Shown piece after piece: positions 43,497 through 53,598 of a DNA stretch of 64,000 nt (position 1 is its first letter; each line of letters starts with the position of its first letter). Position numbers and translations under genes: made by a program. The stretch is taken from positions 62,001-126,000 of the forward strand of contig NZ_JANQJQ010000010.1 in the NCBI RefSeq assembly GCF_028281565.1, in the 5' to 3' direction. The stretch is from Seonamhaeicola sp. (GTDB lineage Bacteria; Bacteroidota; Bacteroidia; Flavobacteriales; Flavobacteriaceae). The notes under the pieces are model-generated. The model saw only the letters and a program-made list of their open reading frames with translations, did not search any database and was not told where the DNA came from.

Positions 43497-43627
43497 TACG
43501 TTATTTATACTATTTTTGCATCGAATAAATTCAAGCCTAAGGCCTGAGTTTTTAATGCTAACGACCAAACCTAACTAATTATTATTTTGATGTTTGCAGA
43601 TGGTTTATAATAGAAACAGGTTCACAA

Positions 43628-43655
43628 ACACCAAAATTTATTATAGAATTTGGTG
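43628..43655 (+). promoter_or_regulatory. Hairpin in the alaS upstream region
   Basis: CACCAAAATT and AATTTGGTG form an imperfect hairpin about 65 bases before the alaS ATG, in the 224-base divergent region with the M23 peptidase gene. It could be a binding site for a regulator or a leader hairpin. There is no T-box motif. Confidence 0.3.
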
Positions 43656-43720
43656 AGTAAAGATAGAAATTGTTTTACAATTTATATAATTTAACACAAA
43701 AGAGAATACCCTTAGAATAA

Positions 43721-46333
43721 ATGAAGTCACAAGAAGTCAGATCTAAATTTTTGAATTTTTTTGAAGGTAAAAAGCACAGTATTGTACCTTCGGCACCTAT
43801 GGTATTAAAAGACGACCCAACCCTGATGTTCGTAAATTCGGGGATGGCGCCATTTAAAGAATTCTTTTTGGGCAATGCCGAACCCAAAAGCAATAGGATT
43901 GCCGATACCCAAAAATGCCTGCGTGTGTCAGGAAAACACAATGATTTGGAAGAAGTAGGTTATGACACATATCACCATACCCTGTTTGAGATGCTGGGCA
44001 ACTGGAGTTTTGGGGATTATTTTAAAGAAGAAGCTATTGCCTGGGCCTGGGAGCTGCTTACCGAAGTCTATGGCATTGATAAAGACATACTCTATGTAAC
44101 GGTTTTTGAAGGTGATAAAGGCGATAACTTACCTATGGATATCGAAGCCTATGATTTCTGGAAAAAACATGTGCCGGAGGATCGTATTTTAAAAGGGAAC
44201 AAGAAGGATAATTTCTGGGAAATGGGTGACCAGGGACCTTGCGGGCCTTGTAGTGAAATACATGTGGATATTCGTTCAGCCGAAGAAAAAGCCAAAGTGG
44301 ATGGGAAAGATTTAGTGAATATGGACCATCCGCAAGTGGTGGAAATATGGAACCTGGTATTCATGCAATATAACCGAAAAGCCAACGGATCATTGGAGCC
44401 CTTACCAAATAAACATATTGATACCGGTATGGGCTTTGAACGCTTATGTATGGTGTTGCAAGGGGTGCAGTCTAACTATGATACCGATGTGTTTACGCCC
44501 ATTATCCGCGAGATTGAGACCATTACCCGCAAAGATTACGGTAAAGAAGAAAAGGTGGATATTGCTATTAGGGTCATTTCAGATCATGTGCGTGCCGTAG
44601 CATTTTCAATTGCCGATGGCCAATTACCTAGTAATAACGGGGCAGGTTATGTGATTAGAAGGATTTTACGACGTGCAGTACGTTATGGATTCACCTTTTT
44701 AGATAAAAAAGAACCGTTTATTTACAGGTTGGTGGACGTGTTGAGTGAAAAAATGGGGAAAGCCTTTCCGGAGTTAAGATCTCAAAAGCAACTGATCCAA
44801 AATGTTATAAAGGAAGAAGAAAATTCTTTTTTAAGAACCCTGGAACAAGGGTTGATCCTGTTGAACAGAATAGTAGATGAAACTAAAGGCGATACGGTTT
44901 CGGGTGAAAAAACCTTCGAATTGTATGATACTTACGGTTTCCCGATAGATTTAACATCGTTGATCTTAGGAGAAAAAGGGTATAAGTTAGACGAAGCAGG
45001 CTTTAACAAAGAACTACAAAAACAAAAGGACCGTTCCCGTGCTGCCAGTGAAATGTCAACCGATGACTGGACCATTTTAGTTGATGATTCGGATCAGGAA
45101 TTTATAGGGTATGATACTTTAGAGGCCAATGTGAAAATAACGCGGTACAGAAAAGTGTCTTCTAAAAAAGAAGGTGATATGTATCAGTTGGTGTTCAATC
45201 TAACACCTTTCTATGCGGAAGGGGGCGGACAAGTTGGAGATAAAGGGTATTTGGAAGATGCCCACGGGGATGTGGTTTATATTTTGGACACCAAAAAAGA
45301 AAACAACGTTATCATTCATTTTGCTAAGAATTTACCGAAGCATATTAATGAAACGTTTAAAGCGGTTGTAGATGCCAAACAACGTTACAGAACAGAGTGT
45401 AACCATACGGCAACACATTTACTTCACCAGGCGTTAAGAGAGGTTTTAGGAAATCATGTAGAGCAGAAGGGTAGTGCGGTCCACTCAAAATATCTGCGTT
45501 TTGATTTTTCGCATTTTGCGAAGCTCACCGTAGAGGAATTACGTGATGTGGAAAATTTTGTAAATGCCAGAATAGATGGAAAACTACCGTTAGAAGAAAA
45601 GCGAAATATCCCTATGGAAGAAGCGATTGCAGAAGGCGCTATGGCTTTATTTGGTGAGAAGTATGGTGATACGGTCAGGGCGGTTCGTTTTGGACAGTCC
45701 ATAGAGCTTTGTGGTGGTACACATGTAAAGAATACAGCAGATATCTGGCATTTTAAGATCATTTCGGAAGGGGCTGTGGCAGCAGGGATCAGGCGTATTG
45801 AAGCTATTACCAATGATGCGGTTAAGGATTTTTATCACGAGAATAACCGGGCTTATTTCGAGATGAGGGATTTACTTAACAATGCCAAAGAACCGGTAAA
45901 AGCACTACAGAATTTACAGGATGAAAATGCCAGTTTAAAAAAGCAGATAGAAGCCCTTTTAAAAGATAAGGCTAAAAATATTAAAGGTGAATTGAAAAGT
46001 GAGTTGACCGATGTTAACGGTGTTCAATTCTTAGCCAAAAAGGTGGAGCTTGACGCTGCCGGCCTTAAGGATCTGGCCTTTGAATTAGGAAGTCAGTTTG
46101 ATAATTTATTCTTATTACTTGGGGCGGAACAAAACGGAAAAGCCTTATTGTCATGCTATATTTCAAAAGAATTAGTTGCCAGTAATAACCTGAATGCCGG
46201 GCAAGTGGTACGTGAATTGGGCAAATATATCCAGGGTGGCGGTGGCGGACAACCATTCTTTGCTACTGCAGGAGGTAAAAATCCTAATGGGATAGAAGAC
46301 GCTTTAAAGGCTGCTAAGAGCTATATAAATTAG
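43721..46333 (+). CDS. alaS: Alanyl-tRNA synthetase
   Basis: 870 residues with the class II catalytic core (about 1-460, motif 1 [10 protein letters not shown] and motif 2/3 region DTGMGFERL), the editing domain with zinc ligands HTATHLLH and CGGTHV, and the C-terminal oligomerisation domain with [14 protein letters not shown]. It charges tRNA-Ala and clears Ser/Gly mischarging. Start ATG 43721 gives [14 protein letters not shown], the normal AlaS opening. Confidence 0.98.
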   Translation: MKSQEVRSKFLNFFEGKKHSIVPSAPMVLKDDPTLMFVNSGMAPFKEFFLGNAEPKSNRIADTQKCLRVSGKHNDLEEVGYDTYHHTLFEMLGNWSFGDYFKEEAIAWAWELLTEVYGIDKDILYVTVFEGDKGDNLPMDIEAYDFWKKHVPEDRILKGNKKDNFWEMGDQGPCGPCSEIHVDIRSAEEKAKVDGKDLVNMDHPQVVEIWNLVFMQYNRKANGSLEPLPNKHIDTGMGFERLCMVLQGVQSNYDTDVFTPIIREIETITRKDYGKEEKVDIAIRVISDHVRAVAFSIADGQLPSNNGAGYVIRRILRRAVRYGFTFLDKKEPFIYRLVDVLSEKMGKAFPELRSQKQLIQNVIKEEENSFLRTLEQGLILLNRIVDETKGDTVSGEKTFELYDTYGFPIDLTSLILGEKGYKLDEAGFNKELQKQKDRSRAASEMSTDDWTILVDDSDQEFIGYDTLEANVKITRYRKVSSKKEGDMYQLVFNLTPFYAEGGGQVGDKGYLEDAHGDVVYILDTKKENNVIIHFAKNLPKHINETFKAVVDAKQRYRTECNHTATHLLHQALREVLGNHVEQKGSAVHSKYLRFDFSHFAKLTVEELRDVENFVNARIDGKLPLEEKRNIPMEEAIAEGAMALFGEKYGDTVRAVRFGQSIELCGGTHVKNTADIWHFKIISEGAVAAGIRRIEAITNDAVKDFYHENNRAYFEMRDLLNNAKEPVKALQNLQDENASLKKQIEALLKDKAKNIKGELKSELTDVNGVQFLAKKVELDAAGLKDLAFELGSQFDNLFLLLGAEQNGKALLSCYISKELVASNNLNAGQVVRELGKYIQGGGGGQPFFATAGGKNPNGIEDALKAAKSYIN

Positions 46334-46334
46334 T

Positions 46335-46360
46335 TGTCATTCCTGCGAAGGCAGGAATCC
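46335..46360. repeat. Short REP-like palindrome after alaS
   Basis: TGTCATTCCTGCGAAGGCAG followed by GAATCC: the TTCCTGC/GCAGGAA hairpin of the widespread TGTCATTCC repeat class. It lies between alaS and the GSCFA gene and produces a false N-terminal extension (MSFLRRQES) in that frame. Confidence 0.75.
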
Positions 46361-46366
46361 ATTTGT

Positions 46367-47332
46367 ATGAACCTTCAAACCAAAATACCATTATCCAGGC
46401 AGTCTGATAATCAAATAGGTTATGAGTCTGAAATGCTATTATTAGGTTCCTGTTTTGTTGAGAATATTGGTGAGAAGTTAGGATATTTCAAGTTTCAATC
46501 TGAGGTAAATCCGTTTGGGATTTTATTTCACCCGCAAGCCATTAAAACATTAGTTGAAAATGCTATTAAAGAGAGGCATTATACCGATGAAGATGCTTTT
46601 TTTAATAACGAACAATGGCACTGCTTTGACGCACATTCAAGATTAAGTAACAGCTCAAAAGACAGTTTGTTGGGTGCCTTAAATAAGCAGATCAAATTAA
46701 CTAATAAACAAATCCACAGTGCAACGCACATCATTATTACTTTAGGAACTTCGTGGGTATATCGGCATAAAGAAACCGGGAACATAGTTGCCAATTGTCA
46801 TAAGGTGCCTCAAAAGCAATTTTCAAAAGACCTATTATCAGTTGAAGAAGTTGTTGAATTATTACGGAATACCACCGACTTAATCAGAAGCGTAAACCCT
46901 AAAACTTCAATCATTTTCACAGTTTCTCCCGTAAGACATCTAAAAGACGGTTTTGTAGAAAATACGCAGAGTAAGGCACATTTAATTACAGCTATCCATC
47001 AATTTTTAAATCAAAACGTGTCCATCGAAAATCGTAACTCGTTTTACTTTCCATCGTATGAAATCATGATGGACGAACTGCGCGACTATCGTTTTTATAA
47101 AGACGATATGATACACCCCAGCCAAATAGCAGTAAATTACATTTGGGACAAGTTCAACCAGGTGTGGATAACTTCTGAAGCACAAAAGACCATGGAGGAC
47201 GTTGATGCCGTTCAAAAAGGGTTGTTGCACAAACCGTTCAACCCCAACTCAGAAGCACACCAAAAATTTCTCCAAAAGCTTGAAGCAAAAATTAATAAAC
47301 TTCAATCCAGGTACTCACATATTAAGTTTTAG
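46367..47332 (+). CDS. GSCFA-domain protein
   Basis: 321 residues. The family signature LLGSCFVENIGEKL lies near the N-terminus, with later motifs NPFGILFHP and DMIHPSQIAVNYIW typical of this SGNH-hydrolase-like family. The frame can be opened with TTG at 46334, but that start lies inside a REP-like repeat; the ATG at 46367 (MNLQTKIPL) is preferred. The GSCFA family is thought to be a hydrolase or esterase of unknown substrate. It follows alaS closely. Confidence 0.88.
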   Translation: MNLQTKIPLSRQSDNQIGYESEMLLLGSCFVENIGEKLGYFKFQSEVNPFGILFHPQAIKTLVENAIKERHYTDEDAFFNNEQWHCFDAHSRLSNSSKDSLLGALNKQIKLTNKQIHSATHIIITLGTSWVYRHKETGNIVANCHKVPQKQFSKDLLSVEEVVELLRNTTDLIRSVNPKTSIIFTVSPVRHLKDGFVENTQSKAHLITAIHQFLNQNVSIENRNSFYFPSYEIMMDELRDYRFYKDDMIHPSQIAVNYIWDKFNQVWITSEAQKTMEDVDAVQKGLLHKPFNPNSEAHQKFLQKLEAKINKLQSRYSHIKF

Positions 47333-47422
47333 CTAATTCGTCTATAATCTATTCTCTAAGAGCGAAGCGATCTGTGTTCTAATTAGAAATATACGCAATT
47401 CATCGTATTGATTTGATTTCTA

Positions 47423-47451
47423 TATAGTTGCAATTTTGAGATGCTATTAAT
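47423..47451 (+). promoter_or_regulatory. Promoter with TATAGTTG box and shared ATGCTATTAAT leader start
   Basis: TATAGTTG (47423-47430, near-consensus -7 box), a 10-base spacer, then ATGCTATTAAT from 47441. The same box, spacing and 11-mer recur at 49422-49450. It precedes the PQQ-propeller gene by 40 bases. Confidence 0.5.
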
Positions 47452-47469
47452 TGTAAACAAAATTCAACA

Positions 47470-49320
47470 ATGGGAAACTTAAAACAACTAGTGATGCTGA
47501 TAACGGTTATGTTACTGGCGCACACAGGATGGACTCAAAAAACCACTCCAAATTATCAATATGCTTTTGATGGTCAGGTAAAGTGGTTAATACTTCATGA
47601 GTCCGGAACTTTACTGGCTTCAACTGGTGAAGCATTAGCAGGTATTAGACCTAATAGTAGTGAAGTATCTTTTAAAATGGAACGATTAAAACGTGTTAAG
47701 GAAGAGCATTTAGAGTTTGTGCCTAATACGCCTTACGTCATCATCAAACCCCGTGGTATTTTTATGCATACAGTGGTGATTGATGTAGTCAAAGGAAAAA
47801 TAGTGTTCGATTCCAAAGCTGAGGATTGGCAAAACGGGGTTACAAGCAGGTATTTTTTATATCCTGAAATGATGTTTGTGGTTAACGGGATGCATAAAGA
47901 AGGGGGCGGGAAATATACCGCAGGAGTTGGTTTGTATGATTTAAAGACCGGTAAGCTGGTTAAAATATTTGAGCGCAAACCATCCAACCCGATGACCGGT
48001 GAACCTGATATTATGGGCGATAACATCATCATTCCGGGATTAAAAAATGTAGAGTGTTATTCCATAAGTTCCGGAGCCGTAAAATGGACGGCTGATGTAA
48101 AAAATGCTACCAATATTATTACCAATGAAGCCTCGAACGAAGTATATGCGTTCCGTTCAAAGGGGGATAATACTGTAGTTTATAAAATTAATGCTAACAA
48201 TGGAGCTTCACTGTGGCCCGACGGTAATAAGATCAAAGGCGTCATTTCTACTATAGAATTTACCAAAGCAGGTTTAGCCATAGTAACCAATATTGTTAGT
48301 GGTGGTAATAAATTAATGAACAAACTAAAAGGCTCGGGGACTTCAAAAGTATATTTACTGGACCTAAATTCAGGGGCAGATCTATGGGATAAGTCACCTA
48401 AAACTAAAGGCATCATCAACCATTTTTATGTTGAAGAGGACGGTATTATTTTCGGTGTATCTGACGGAGGTATAAACAAAATAGCTTTTGATGGAAAACC
48501 ACGATGGAAAAAACCTTTAAAAACTGGTCCTGGCATTCAAATTATGGCAACGGTTCCAAAAGGATTGCTATATATCTCTGAAACGGATACTGATATTATT
48601 GATATGGGAACAGGCGAATCGGTATTTGGGAAGGCCATCAAATATAAACGCTCTGCCGCAGTAGCTTCTACTTACGATTCTACAAGAGATCGTTTTCTAA
48701 TCACTTGTAAAGATGGTGTTTATGAAGTTGATGGTAATAATGGTGAATATAACCTGATTTCTAACGGGACCAAGTTTGAAGGTAAAGAGGACCCAACAGG
48801 TATTGATGTAAGGGACACAGGAATACTACTTACGGCTTCACAGAATTTAGAAATGTTGGATTTTCAGGGAGCCTCAAAATGGCATACTTATAAAAGAGCT
48901 CCTGGTAAAAGTGCTTTTGGAGCTGTGCTTATGGGTGCACTTACGGCTGCTTCAATGACTATGGGTGCAGCGCATTCAGCCAGGGCGGGTTATATGAAAG
49001 GTGCCGGAGTTCCTGCGTATCATTCAGCAGTTCAAAGGGAAGAAGATGCTGCCGCTGCCTATGCAGCTATTGCCGATGCCTCCTTCCAGGAAATGATGAA
49101 ACGCTTTAAAGCGACCAAAGCTACTGCCAATTCATCGTTTATTTTGACCAAGGTTGACGGGGGCGTTGCTCTAGTGAAAGTTGATAAGGATTCCGGGGAA
49201 ACAATGAATGAAATTGTAATTAAAGATAAGAATCCAATGTACGAAGTAGATGATATTGCCGGCTTCCTCTATTTCAAAGACAAAAGCAACAACATAAGTG
49301 CTTACAACTTAAATCAGTAA
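47470..49320 (+). CDS. PQQ-binding-like beta-propeller repeat protein
   Basis: 616 residues. A signal peptide (about 1-21, ending GWTQ) is followed by quinoprotein-like propeller blades (for example VKWTADVKNATNIITNEASNEVYAF and GAVKW / LYLDLNSGADLWDK-type repeats). An alanine/methionine-rich, low-complexity insertion lies at about 485-540 (ALTAASMTMGAAHSARAGY). No catalytic residues for an alcohol dehydrogenase are apparent, so it is probably a structural or sensor propeller in the periplasm. It is monocistronic in appearance. Confidence 0.8.
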   Translation: MGNLKQLVMLITVMLLAHTGWTQKTTPNYQYAFDGQVKWLILHESGTLLASTGEALAGIRPNSSEVSFKMERLKRVKEEHLEFVPNTPYVIIKPRGIFMHTVVIDVVKGKIVFDSKAEDWQNGVTSRYFLYPEMMFVVNGMHKEGGGKYTAGVGLYDLKTGKLVKIFERKPSNPMTGEPDIMGDNIIIPGLKNVECYSISSGAVKWTADVKNATNIITNEASNEVYAFRSKGDNTVVYKINANNGASLWPDGNKIKGVISTIEFTKAGLAIVTNIVSGGNKLMNKLKGSGTSKVYLLDLNSGADLWDKSPKTKGIINHFYVEEDGIIFGVSDGGINKIAFDGKPRWKKPLKTGPGIQIMATVPKGLLYISETDTDIIDMGTGESVFGKAIKYKRSAAVASTYDSTRDRFLITCKDGVYEVDGNNGEYNLISNGTKFEGKEDPTGIDVRDTGILLTASQNLEMLDFQGASKWHTYKRAPGKSAFGAVLMGALTAASMTMGAAHSARAGYMKGAGVPAYHSAVQREEDAAAAYAAIADASFQEMMKRFKATKATANSSFILTKVDGGVALVKVDKDSGETMNEIVIKDKNPMYEVDDIAGFLYFKDKSNNISAYNLNQ

Positions 49321-49421
49321 AATCTTGTTGTTGAGATTTGTTCGATTAGGCGTGATAAATATTTTATTGCGCTTAATCTTTTTTAATAACAGTTTATCGA
49401 AAATTTACCCCACATATAACA

Positions 49422-49517
49422 TATAGTTGTAGATTTAAAATGCTATTAATCAGTTCATATCAAAAACATCAATTGCTCAGATCTTGTAGAAAAGAATGGC
49501 GATTGGTGTTTTTTTAT
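49422..49517 (+). promoter_or_regulatory. Promoter plus terminator-like leader ahead of the small membrane gene
   Basis: TATAGTTG (49422-49429) with ATGCTATTAAT 10 bases later, as at 47423. About 15 bases on lies a long hairpin AACATCAATTGC (49465-49476) with GCGATTGGTGTT (49499-49510), two G-U pairs, followed by TTTTTT. Transcription would mostly stop about 40 bases before the gene at 49558. It may be a leader attenuator or a short stand-alone RNA of about 80 bases. Confidence 0.45.
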
Positions 49518-49557
49518 GTACTAATTTCAACTTCATTAAGACTAAATCACAGTAGTT

Positions 49558-49842
49558 ATGGACTTTAATTTGGTTTTTGAAGTATTAATTGCTCTGGCTA
49601 TCCTTATAGCGGTTATTTGCATAGTTCAGGCTCAAAAGAGGGTGATACATTTAAAGAAAAAGGGGCATTTAAACGACCATGATTTAAGGCTTAAATTAGA
49701 AGTTGTAAAACAAAAAAATATCAGGTTGAAGCAAAAGACGGCTCTTAATGATGACATTAATTCAATATTGCTCCCGCGTTTTTTTGATACTATAAAACAA
49801 CTTCTTTCGCTTCAAAAAGTTATATTTGAGCAAAGCCGGTAA
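49558..49842 (+). CDS. Small membrane-anchored coiled-coil protein
   Basis: 94 residues. One N-terminal transmembrane helix (about 7-24, VLIALAILIAVICIV) is followed by a charged helical region (RVIHLKKKGHLNDHDLRLKLEVVKQKN), probably coiled coil. No family recognised. It precedes the TPR histidine kinase by 70 bases and may be part of that signalling unit. Confidence 0.6.
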   Translation: MDFNLVFEVLIALAILIAVICIVQAQKRVIHLKKKGHLNDHDLRLKLEVVKQKNIRLKQKTALNDDINSILLPRFFDTIKQLLSLQKVIFEQSR

Positions 49843-49912
49843 ATTTTATAGTTTTTCAACCTATATTTATAGAAGCAACCAACCCTACCAACCAAAAAAT
49901 AGAAATAAACAG

Positions 49913-51871
49913 ATGAAAAGAAAGTTCCTCTCGCTTACTTTTTTGTTGCTTATTACGTATTGTTTCCCCCAGGATAATTCAAAGATAATTGACAGCTTGA
50001 AGAAGGTAATCTACAATAAACCTTCAGATTCAGTTAAGATAAAAGCTTATGGCGATTTGTGCTGGTATTACAGAACCATATCTGTGGATTCGGCTTTCAA
50101 ATATGGGAATTTAGCTTTAAAGCTTTCAAAGGAAACCAATAATAGGGTAGGAGAAGCACAGGCTTACAATGATTTGGGAATCATTCATTACGGCCTGGCC
50201 CATTATCACGAGTCTTTGAGTCACTATAGAAAATCGTTAAAAATAAGGACAGCGCTTAATGACACCATTGGTATTGCAGCCCTTTATAATAAAATAGGGC
50301 TCATTCATCAGAATACATTTAAGCTGGACTCCGCTATTTTCTACGCGACCAAAGCCCTGAAGATATACGAGGAAAAGAATCATACACGATACGTTGCTTA
50401 TATCAAAACAAACATAGCCAATATATACCGAGGTTTAAAACAGTATAAAAAAGCACTGGATACACATCTAGAAATTGCTGAGGTCAACAAACAGATCAAT
50501 GATAATTTAGGGCTAACAAGAACTTATAATAACATAGCCAATGCTTACTTGTTTTTAAAAGATACGGCGCAAAGCGAAACGTATTATTTAAAAAGTATTG
50601 ATTTAGCTGAAAAACACAATTACAAAAAAGAGTTGGCGACTCTTTATAATAATTACGGAGGCATATTACACGATATGCAGGAATATGACAAAGCTATTGA
50701 TTACAATACAAAAGCATTAAAACTAAGAAAAGAATTAAACGATAATTACGGTATTACAAGTACCTCCTTACACCTTGCCGGGTTGTATATAGACCTAAAA
50801 GATTTTAGCAAGGCGAAAAACTATTTATATACGGGATTAAACCAATCGGAAAAATTCAATATAAATGAATTAAAAATGGATGCCTATGATAAATTGGCTT
50901 CCTATTATGCCTATAAAAGAATTCCGGATAGTGTTATGTATTATAAGGCGTTATTTAAATCTTTAAACGATTCCATTTACAGTAGTAGAATAACTAAGGA
51001 AGTGGCCGAAATTCAAGAGAAATACGATACGGCCGAAAGAGAAAAAGAAATTCAAACACAGCGCGCGGAAATAGCTGAAAAAGAACTCAATTTAAGTAGA
51101 AAAAATACGCAGATTATCGGTTTGGTTGTATTAACTGTAGTACTGATCATTTTAGGATACTTACTTTATAACCAGCAAAAATTAAAGAACCGGCAACTAC
51201 AAAAAGAGAATGAACTTAAACAGGCTCTGGCTGAAATTGAAACCCACAATAAACTACAGGAACAACGGCTAAGGATTTCCAGGGATTTACACGATAATAT
51301 CGGAGCACAGTTGACTTTTATTATTTCATCTATAGAAAATTTACAATACGGATTTAAAATTACCAATGATAAGCTCAAAGGCAAACTAACTGATATTAGT
51401 GATTTTACAAAAGAAACTATTTATGAATTGCGCGACACTATTTGGGCCATGAATAAAAGTGAAATTACTTTGGATGATCTGCAAGCGCGCATTTCAAATT
51501 TCATTGATAAGGCCAATGTATCGGCGACCGATTTGGGCTTCAATGTTACTATAGATGAAGCGCTTTCAAAAACGTTGGTCTTCACTTCGGTAAAGGGGAT
51601 GAATATTTATAGAATTATTCAGGAGGCTGTAAACAATGCTATTAAACATGCCGAAGCTTCCAATATCGATGTTCAGATCCAAAAGAAAAATGATTCGGTG
51701 GTGTTTTTAATTAAGGATGACGGAAGTGGGTTTGATATCCATGAGATTGAAGCAGGCAACGGATTTAACAATATGAAAAAACGAACTGCCAATATAAAGG
51801 CCGAGATCGTTTATAATAGTATAAAGGATAAGGGAACTGAAATTATTTTAAGTCTACAGCATGACCATTAA
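49913..51871 (+). CDS. TPR-containing sensor histidine kinase (NarX/DesK-like HisKA_3)
   Basis: 652 residues from ATG 49913, which gives a signal peptide (MKRKFLSLTFLLLITYCFPQ). The frame opens earlier at 49826 but that start overlaps the previous gene. About six TPRs occupy residues 30-350 in the periplasm, followed by a transmembrane helix (IIGLVVLTVVLIILGYLLY), a coiled coil, HisKA_3 with ISRDLHDNIGAQL (His460), and HATPase_c (NAIKHAEASNID, DDGSGFD, GNGFNNMKKR). It autophosphorylates on His and passes the phosphate to the NarL-type regulator, whose start overlaps its stop by 11 bases. Confidence 0.92.
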   Translation: MKRKFLSLTFLLLITYCFPQDNSKIIDSLKKVIYNKPSDSVKIKAYGDLCWYYRTISVDSAFKYGNLALKLSKETNNRVGEAQAYNDLGIIHYGLAHYHESLSHYRKSLKIRTALNDTIGIAALYNKIGLIHQNTFKLDSAIFYATKALKIYEEKNHTRYVAYIKTNIANIYRGLKQYKKALDTHLEIAEVNKQINDNLGLTRTYNNIANAYLFLKDTAQSETYYLKSIDLAEKHNYKKELATLYNNYGGILHDMQEYDKAIDYNTKALKLRKELNDNYGITSTSLHLAGLYIDLKDFSKAKNYLYTGLNQSEKFNINELKMDAYDKLASYYAYKRIPDSVMYYKALFKSLNDSIYSSRITKEVAEIQEKYDTAEREKEIQTQRAEIAEKELNLSRKNTQIIGLVVLTVVLIILGYLLYNQQKLKNRQLQKENELKQALAEIETHNKLQEQRLRISRDLHDNIGAQLTFIISSIENLQYGFKITNDKLKGKLTDISDFTKETIYELRDTIWAMNKSEITLDDLQARISNFIDKANVSATDLGFNVTIDEALSKTLVFTSVKGMNIYRIIQEAVNNAIKHAEASNIDVQIQKKNDSVVFLIKDDGSGFDIHEIEAGNGFNNMKKRTANIKAEIVYNSIKDKGTEIILSLQHDH

Positions 51872-52511
51872 AGTAGCCATAGCAGATGATAATAGCTTTT
51901 TAATAAAGGCAGTAAAGGAAAAGCTTTCTTTTTGTAAGGATGTAAAAGTGAGTTTTACCGCTGTTCACGGTGATGATCTATTGGTAAAACTTGAAGAAAA
52001 TCATAACCTGGACCTCATTTTAATGGATATTGAAATGCCCGTTAAAAATGGTATTGAAAGTACTGAAACGGTAAAACAAAAATATCCGCATATTAAAATA
52101 ATTATGCTCACCGTTTTTGATGACGATGAAAATATTTTCAACGCTATTAAGGCAGGAGCCGATGGGTATTTGCTAAAGGAAGTGGGCCCAAAAGATTTAT
52201 ATGACGGGATAAAAGACACATTGACCGGAGGTGCTGCCATGACCCCATCTATTGCTTTAAAAACACTCAAGCTTTTAAGGAATCCAGATTCTTTTGAAAA
52301 CGCTAAAGAAAAAGAAGACATAATTTTAACTAATCGGGAAGTTGACGTGCTGGAACAACTTAGCAAGGGTTTAAGTTACAATGCCATTGCAGATAATTTA
52401 ATTCTGTCAACAGGAACTATTAGGAAGCATATAGAAAATATATATAGAAAACTACAGGTGCACAATAAACTGGAGGCTGTACAAAAGGCTAAAAAGAATA
52501 AGTTAATATGA
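51861..52511 (+). CDS. NarL/LuxR-family response regulator
   Basis: 216 residues. Receiver 1-125 (IADDNSF, phospho-acceptor LMDIEMP, Asp56, KEVGP) and a LuxR-type HTH (about 148-212, LTNREVDVLEQLSKGLSYNAIADNLILSTGTIRKHIENIYRKL). It is the cognate partner of the TPR histidine kinase, translationally coupled through an 11-base overlap. Targets unknown; the two-component unit may also act on the PQQ gene upstream or on genes elsewhere. Confidence 0.94.
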   Translation: MTIKVAIADDNSFLIKAVKEKLSFCKDVKVSFTAVHGDDLLVKLEENHNLDLILMDIEMPVKNGIESTETVKQKYPHIKIIMLTVFDDDENIFNAIKAGADGYLLKEVGPKDLYDGIKDTLTGGAAMTPSIALKTLKLLRNPDSFENAKEKEDIILTNREVDVLEQLSKGLSYNAIADNLILSTGTIRKHIENIYRKLQVHNKLEAVQKAKKNKLI

Positions 52512-52983
52512 GAAAAACTATAGACTTTCTAAGAAGCCAACCTAAATCACATTGTCAGTTTGAGCCTGTCGAAAACGATCTTGATTTTGGATGAGTTAAA
52601 ATACTTCGATAAGCCCAATGAATCTTTTAAAGCCTTTAAAAGGCTTATTTTAAACATTCTTTAACTTTTAGATAAACTAGCTTTCAAACACCGGGCTTAT
52701 ATTTGTAGTGTTAGTTTACATTCCATAAATGCATTGGTTAGACTTCTTATGTCGAAGGAAACTAATGTTTTTTTTATGAAACTCAATTTGAGAAGCCTAT
52801 TACAGGCTTTCTCAATTTGCAAGTTGTCCCAATAGCTATCGGGATAATCCAGCTGAAAAGTGGGATCTTAAGTTTATTGTCTTCATGATTGCATATATAT
52901 GTGCTTAAGTTTTTCCTCCAGAACGAATACTTTTTTCTGGCCAAATTAAATTGATTTTTCTATATAATGTCTAAATTAGTAAC
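52512..52983. other. 472-base repeat-rich gap
   Basis: No gene. It contains REP-like fragments (TGTCAGTTTGAGCCTGTCG at 52553-52571, TCCCAATAGCTATCGGGA at 52827-52844), a short promoter-to-terminator unit (52698-52775) and a hairpin TTGAGAAGCCT/AGGCTTTCTCAA near 52787-52814. The rest is AT-rich with nothing recognisable. Confidence 0.6.
52698..52775 (+). ncRNA. Candidate short transcript: -7 box to terminator
   Basis: TATATTTG (52698-52705) is an exact -7 box. About 27 bases later a hairpin begins: CATTGGTT (52732-52739) with AACTAATG (52760-52767), and a small inner CTTC/GAAG stem, followed by eight T. A transcript of about 65 bases is predicted. The following TGAAACTCAATTTGAGAAG resembles the sequence after the unit at 34.6 kb. 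Confidence 0.35.
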
Positions 52984-53598
52984 ATGCGAAAAATTCTATT
53001 TGGTGTTGTTATAACATTGGTCGTTCTTTTTACGTTCAAGTATTGTGACGACAGAAGAAAGGACAACATAGTGCTTCAGGAACGTTCTACACTTATACAA
53101 GAACAAATTAAAAATGTTGGAAAGCTGGTTGTCACCGAAGGGCATTTTAGTGAAGTCTTTAATTATAAGAATTCAAAAGAAATTTTTGGTGACTATATTA
53201 CCTCTGAGAAAAAAGCACTTGTGGTTGTTAATGCCAGTGTTACTATTGCTTACGATTTAAGTAAAATTGAATTCAAAGTTGACGAAGCCAATAAAACTCT
53301 GCATATTTTAAGTATTCCGAAGGAGGAAATCAATATCAACCCGGATTTAGAATATTACGACATACAAGCAGACTTCTTTAATCCGTTTGAAGCTAAAGAT
53401 TATAACGCTATTAAGAAGGCAGTTGATGTGTCTTTGGCAAAAAAGATTGAAGCATCGGATTTAAAAAAGAATGCAAAGAACCGATTGATAAGTGAACTTT
53501 CTAAATTCTACATTTTAACCAATTCGTTTGGGTGGACACTTCAATATAATGAATTGCCCATGACCTCTTTAGAATCACTTCAAAATTTAAAACTATAG
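52984..53598 (+). CDS. DUF4230 protein
   Basis: 204 residues. N-terminal transmembrane helix (about 3-20) and a soluble DUF4230 domain (VGKLVVTEGHFSEVFNYKNSK, KALVVVNASVTIAYDLSKI, FGWTLQYN). This family is widespread in bacteria and its function is unknown. Its last six bases overlap the end of the convergent rhodanese gene. Confidence 0.88.
   Translation: MRKILFGVVITLVVLFTFKYCDDRRKDNIVLQERSTLIQEQIKNVGKLVVTEGHFSEVFNYKNSKEIFGDYITSEKKALVVVNASVTIAYDLSKIEFKVDEANKTLHILSIPKEEININPDLEYYDIQADFFNPFEAKDYNAIKKAVDVSLAKKIEASDLKKNAKNRLISELSKFYILTNSFGWTLQYNELPMTSLESLQNLKL

Noticed and set aside
43628-43720. T-box or riboswitch-like leader of alaS
   Set aside because: Only one imperfect hairpin is seen; no T-box sequence or specifier-loop layout.
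46334-46366. N-terminal extension MSFLRRQES of the GSCFA gene
   Set aside because: Encoded by a REP-like palindrome with a TTG start; the ATG at 46367 is the plausible start.
49826-49912. Extended start of the TPR histidine kinase
   Set aside because: It overlaps the previous gene and lacks a signal peptide; the ATG at 49913 opens a proper signal peptide.
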